From an uncultured Cocleimonas sp. (GTDB taxonomy: Bacteria; Pseudomonadota; Gammaproteobacteria; Thiotrichales; Thiotrichaceae), in NCBI GenBank assembly GCA_937974135.1, contig CALJIH010000087.1, forward strand, positions 1 through 5,738: a DNA stretch of 5,738 bases, given 5' to 3'. The notes below the pieces were generated by a model, which did not search any database, was not told the DNA's origin, and worked only from the letters and a program-made list of their open reading frames with translations. The position numbers and the translations under genes were made by a program. Position 1 is the stretch's first letter. Each line of letters opens with the position of its first letter. Shown one piece after another: positions 5,143-5,738 of the stretch.

Positions 5143-5738
5143 ATGTCCGCACCAGACCCGCAAGCTGTCAAACAATATCTATTAGATTTACAAGACTCTA
5201 TTTGCACACAATTAGCTGAATTAGATGGTGGCGCAACCTTTGATGAAGATGCTTGGACTCGTGAACCTAACCCTAAAAAACCTGGAATGTATGGTGGTGG
5301 GCGAACTAGATTATTAGTAGATGGCAATGTGATTGAACAAGGTGGCGTCAATTTTTCAGATGTTAGTGGCGACAAAATGCCTGGCTCAGCAACAGCCAAT
5401 AGGCCTGAACTTGCTGGTCGCAGTTTTAAGGCCATGGGCGTCTCTTTAGTCATTCATCCAAAGAATCCAATGGTTCCTACATCGCATGCCAATGTACGCT
5501 TTTTTATTGCCGAAAAAGAAGGAGAGGATCCGGTTTGGTGGTTTGGGGGAGGCTATGATTTAACACCCTATTATGGCTTTGAGGAAGATTGCAAGCACTG
5601 GCATAGAACAGCAGAACAAGCTTGTAACCCATTTGGAAATGAAGTCTATGCAAACTACAAAAAATGGTGTGATGATTACTTTTATTTAAAACACAGAGAC
5701 GAACAAAGAGGGATTGGTGGTTTATTTTTTGATGACTT
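5143..5738 (+). CDS. hemF: Oxygen-dependent coproporphyrinogen III oxidase HemF, 3' end outside window
   Basis: The frame runs 198 codons from ATG 5143 to the window edge without a stop; E. coli HemF is 299 residues, so about two-thirds is present. Known of the family: it oxidatively decarboxylates two propionates of coproporphyrinogen III to vinyls using O2, giving protoporphyrinogen IX in haem synthesis. Visible signatures are GGGRTRLL (51-58), the stretch VIHPKNPMVPTSHANVRFF (103-121), WWFGGGYDLTPYY (132-144), and KHRDEQRGIGGLFFDD (183-198). Histidines H105, H115, H154 and H184 each sit nine residues after E. coli H96, H106, H145 and H175, the residues implicated in metal binding, so the active site looks intact as far as it can be seen. 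It implies aerobic haem synthesis. Start support comes from GAAGG 5 nt upstream. It is divergent from the signal peptidase gene. Confidence 0.96.
   Translation, partial: MSAPDPQAVKQYLLDLQDSICTQLAELDGGATFDEDAWTREPNPKKPGMYGGGRTRLLVDGNVIEQGGVNFSDVSGDKMPGSATANRPELAGRSFKAMGVSLVIHPKNPMVPTSHANVRFFIAEKEGEDPVWWFGGGYDLTPYYGFEEDCKHWHRTAEQACNPFGNEVYANYKKWCDDYFYLKHRDEQRGIGGLFFDD

Noticed and set aside
5127..5453. Open frame on the minus strand opposite hemF
   Set aside because: It is Pro/Ser-rich with no recognisable domain, and overlaps strongly conserved HemF codons; it is a shadow frame.

Overview
This window is a compact, AT-rich stretch of a gammaproteobacterial chromosome. The evidence is the gene set and its arrangement: a nudE-cysQ pair divergent from yrfG, a classical bioD, an aerobic hemF and a DsbA-like CxxC oxidoreductase. 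All of these resemble their Enterobacteria/Vibrio/Pseudomonas counterparts closely enough to align by eye. The low GC and A/T-rich codon choice would fit a marine or host-associated gammaproteobacterium. The genus cannot be named from this sequence. Codon and base use look even throughout, and there is no transposase, integrase, tRNA, rRNA, CRISPR array or obvious island boundary.

Layout. 1-598 (+): 3' part of a DsbA-family thiol oxidoreductase gene, cut by the left edge. 599-670: short convergent gap holding copy 1 of a repeated C-rich element and a weak terminator-like hairpin. 671-2124 (-): nudE then cysQ, a two-gene operon with a 29-bp gap. 2138-2806 (+): yrfG, divergent from nudE with only 13 bp between the start codons. 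2807-2904: 98-bp gap holding copy 2 of the element, an extended -10 promoter and a good Shine-Dalgarno. 2905-3810 (+): an exported ankyrin-repeat protein with an unusual two-part N-terminus and a strongly basic C-terminal tail. 3813-5068 (-): a short signal peptidase I gene followed by bioD with an ATGA stop/start overlap, convergent with the ankyrin gene across 2 bp. 5069-5142: divergent regulatory gap with a 14-bp palindrome. 5143-5738 (+): 5' two-thirds of hemF, cut by the right edge. No gene-free stretch exceeds about 100 bp.

How the genes fit together. NudE (ADP-compound hydrolase), CysQ (PAP phosphatase) and YrfG (GMP/IMP nucleotidase) all act on nucleotide by-products, so 671-2806 reads as a nucleotide housekeeping block. 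BioD and HemF are cofactor enzymes (biotin, haem). The DsbA-like protein, signal peptidase and ankyrin protein concern protein folding, export and the envelope. Most of the window is ordinary core genome. The least explained items are the ankyrin protein, the repeated element placed just after two plus-strand stop codons, and the pairing of a short signal peptidase with bioD.
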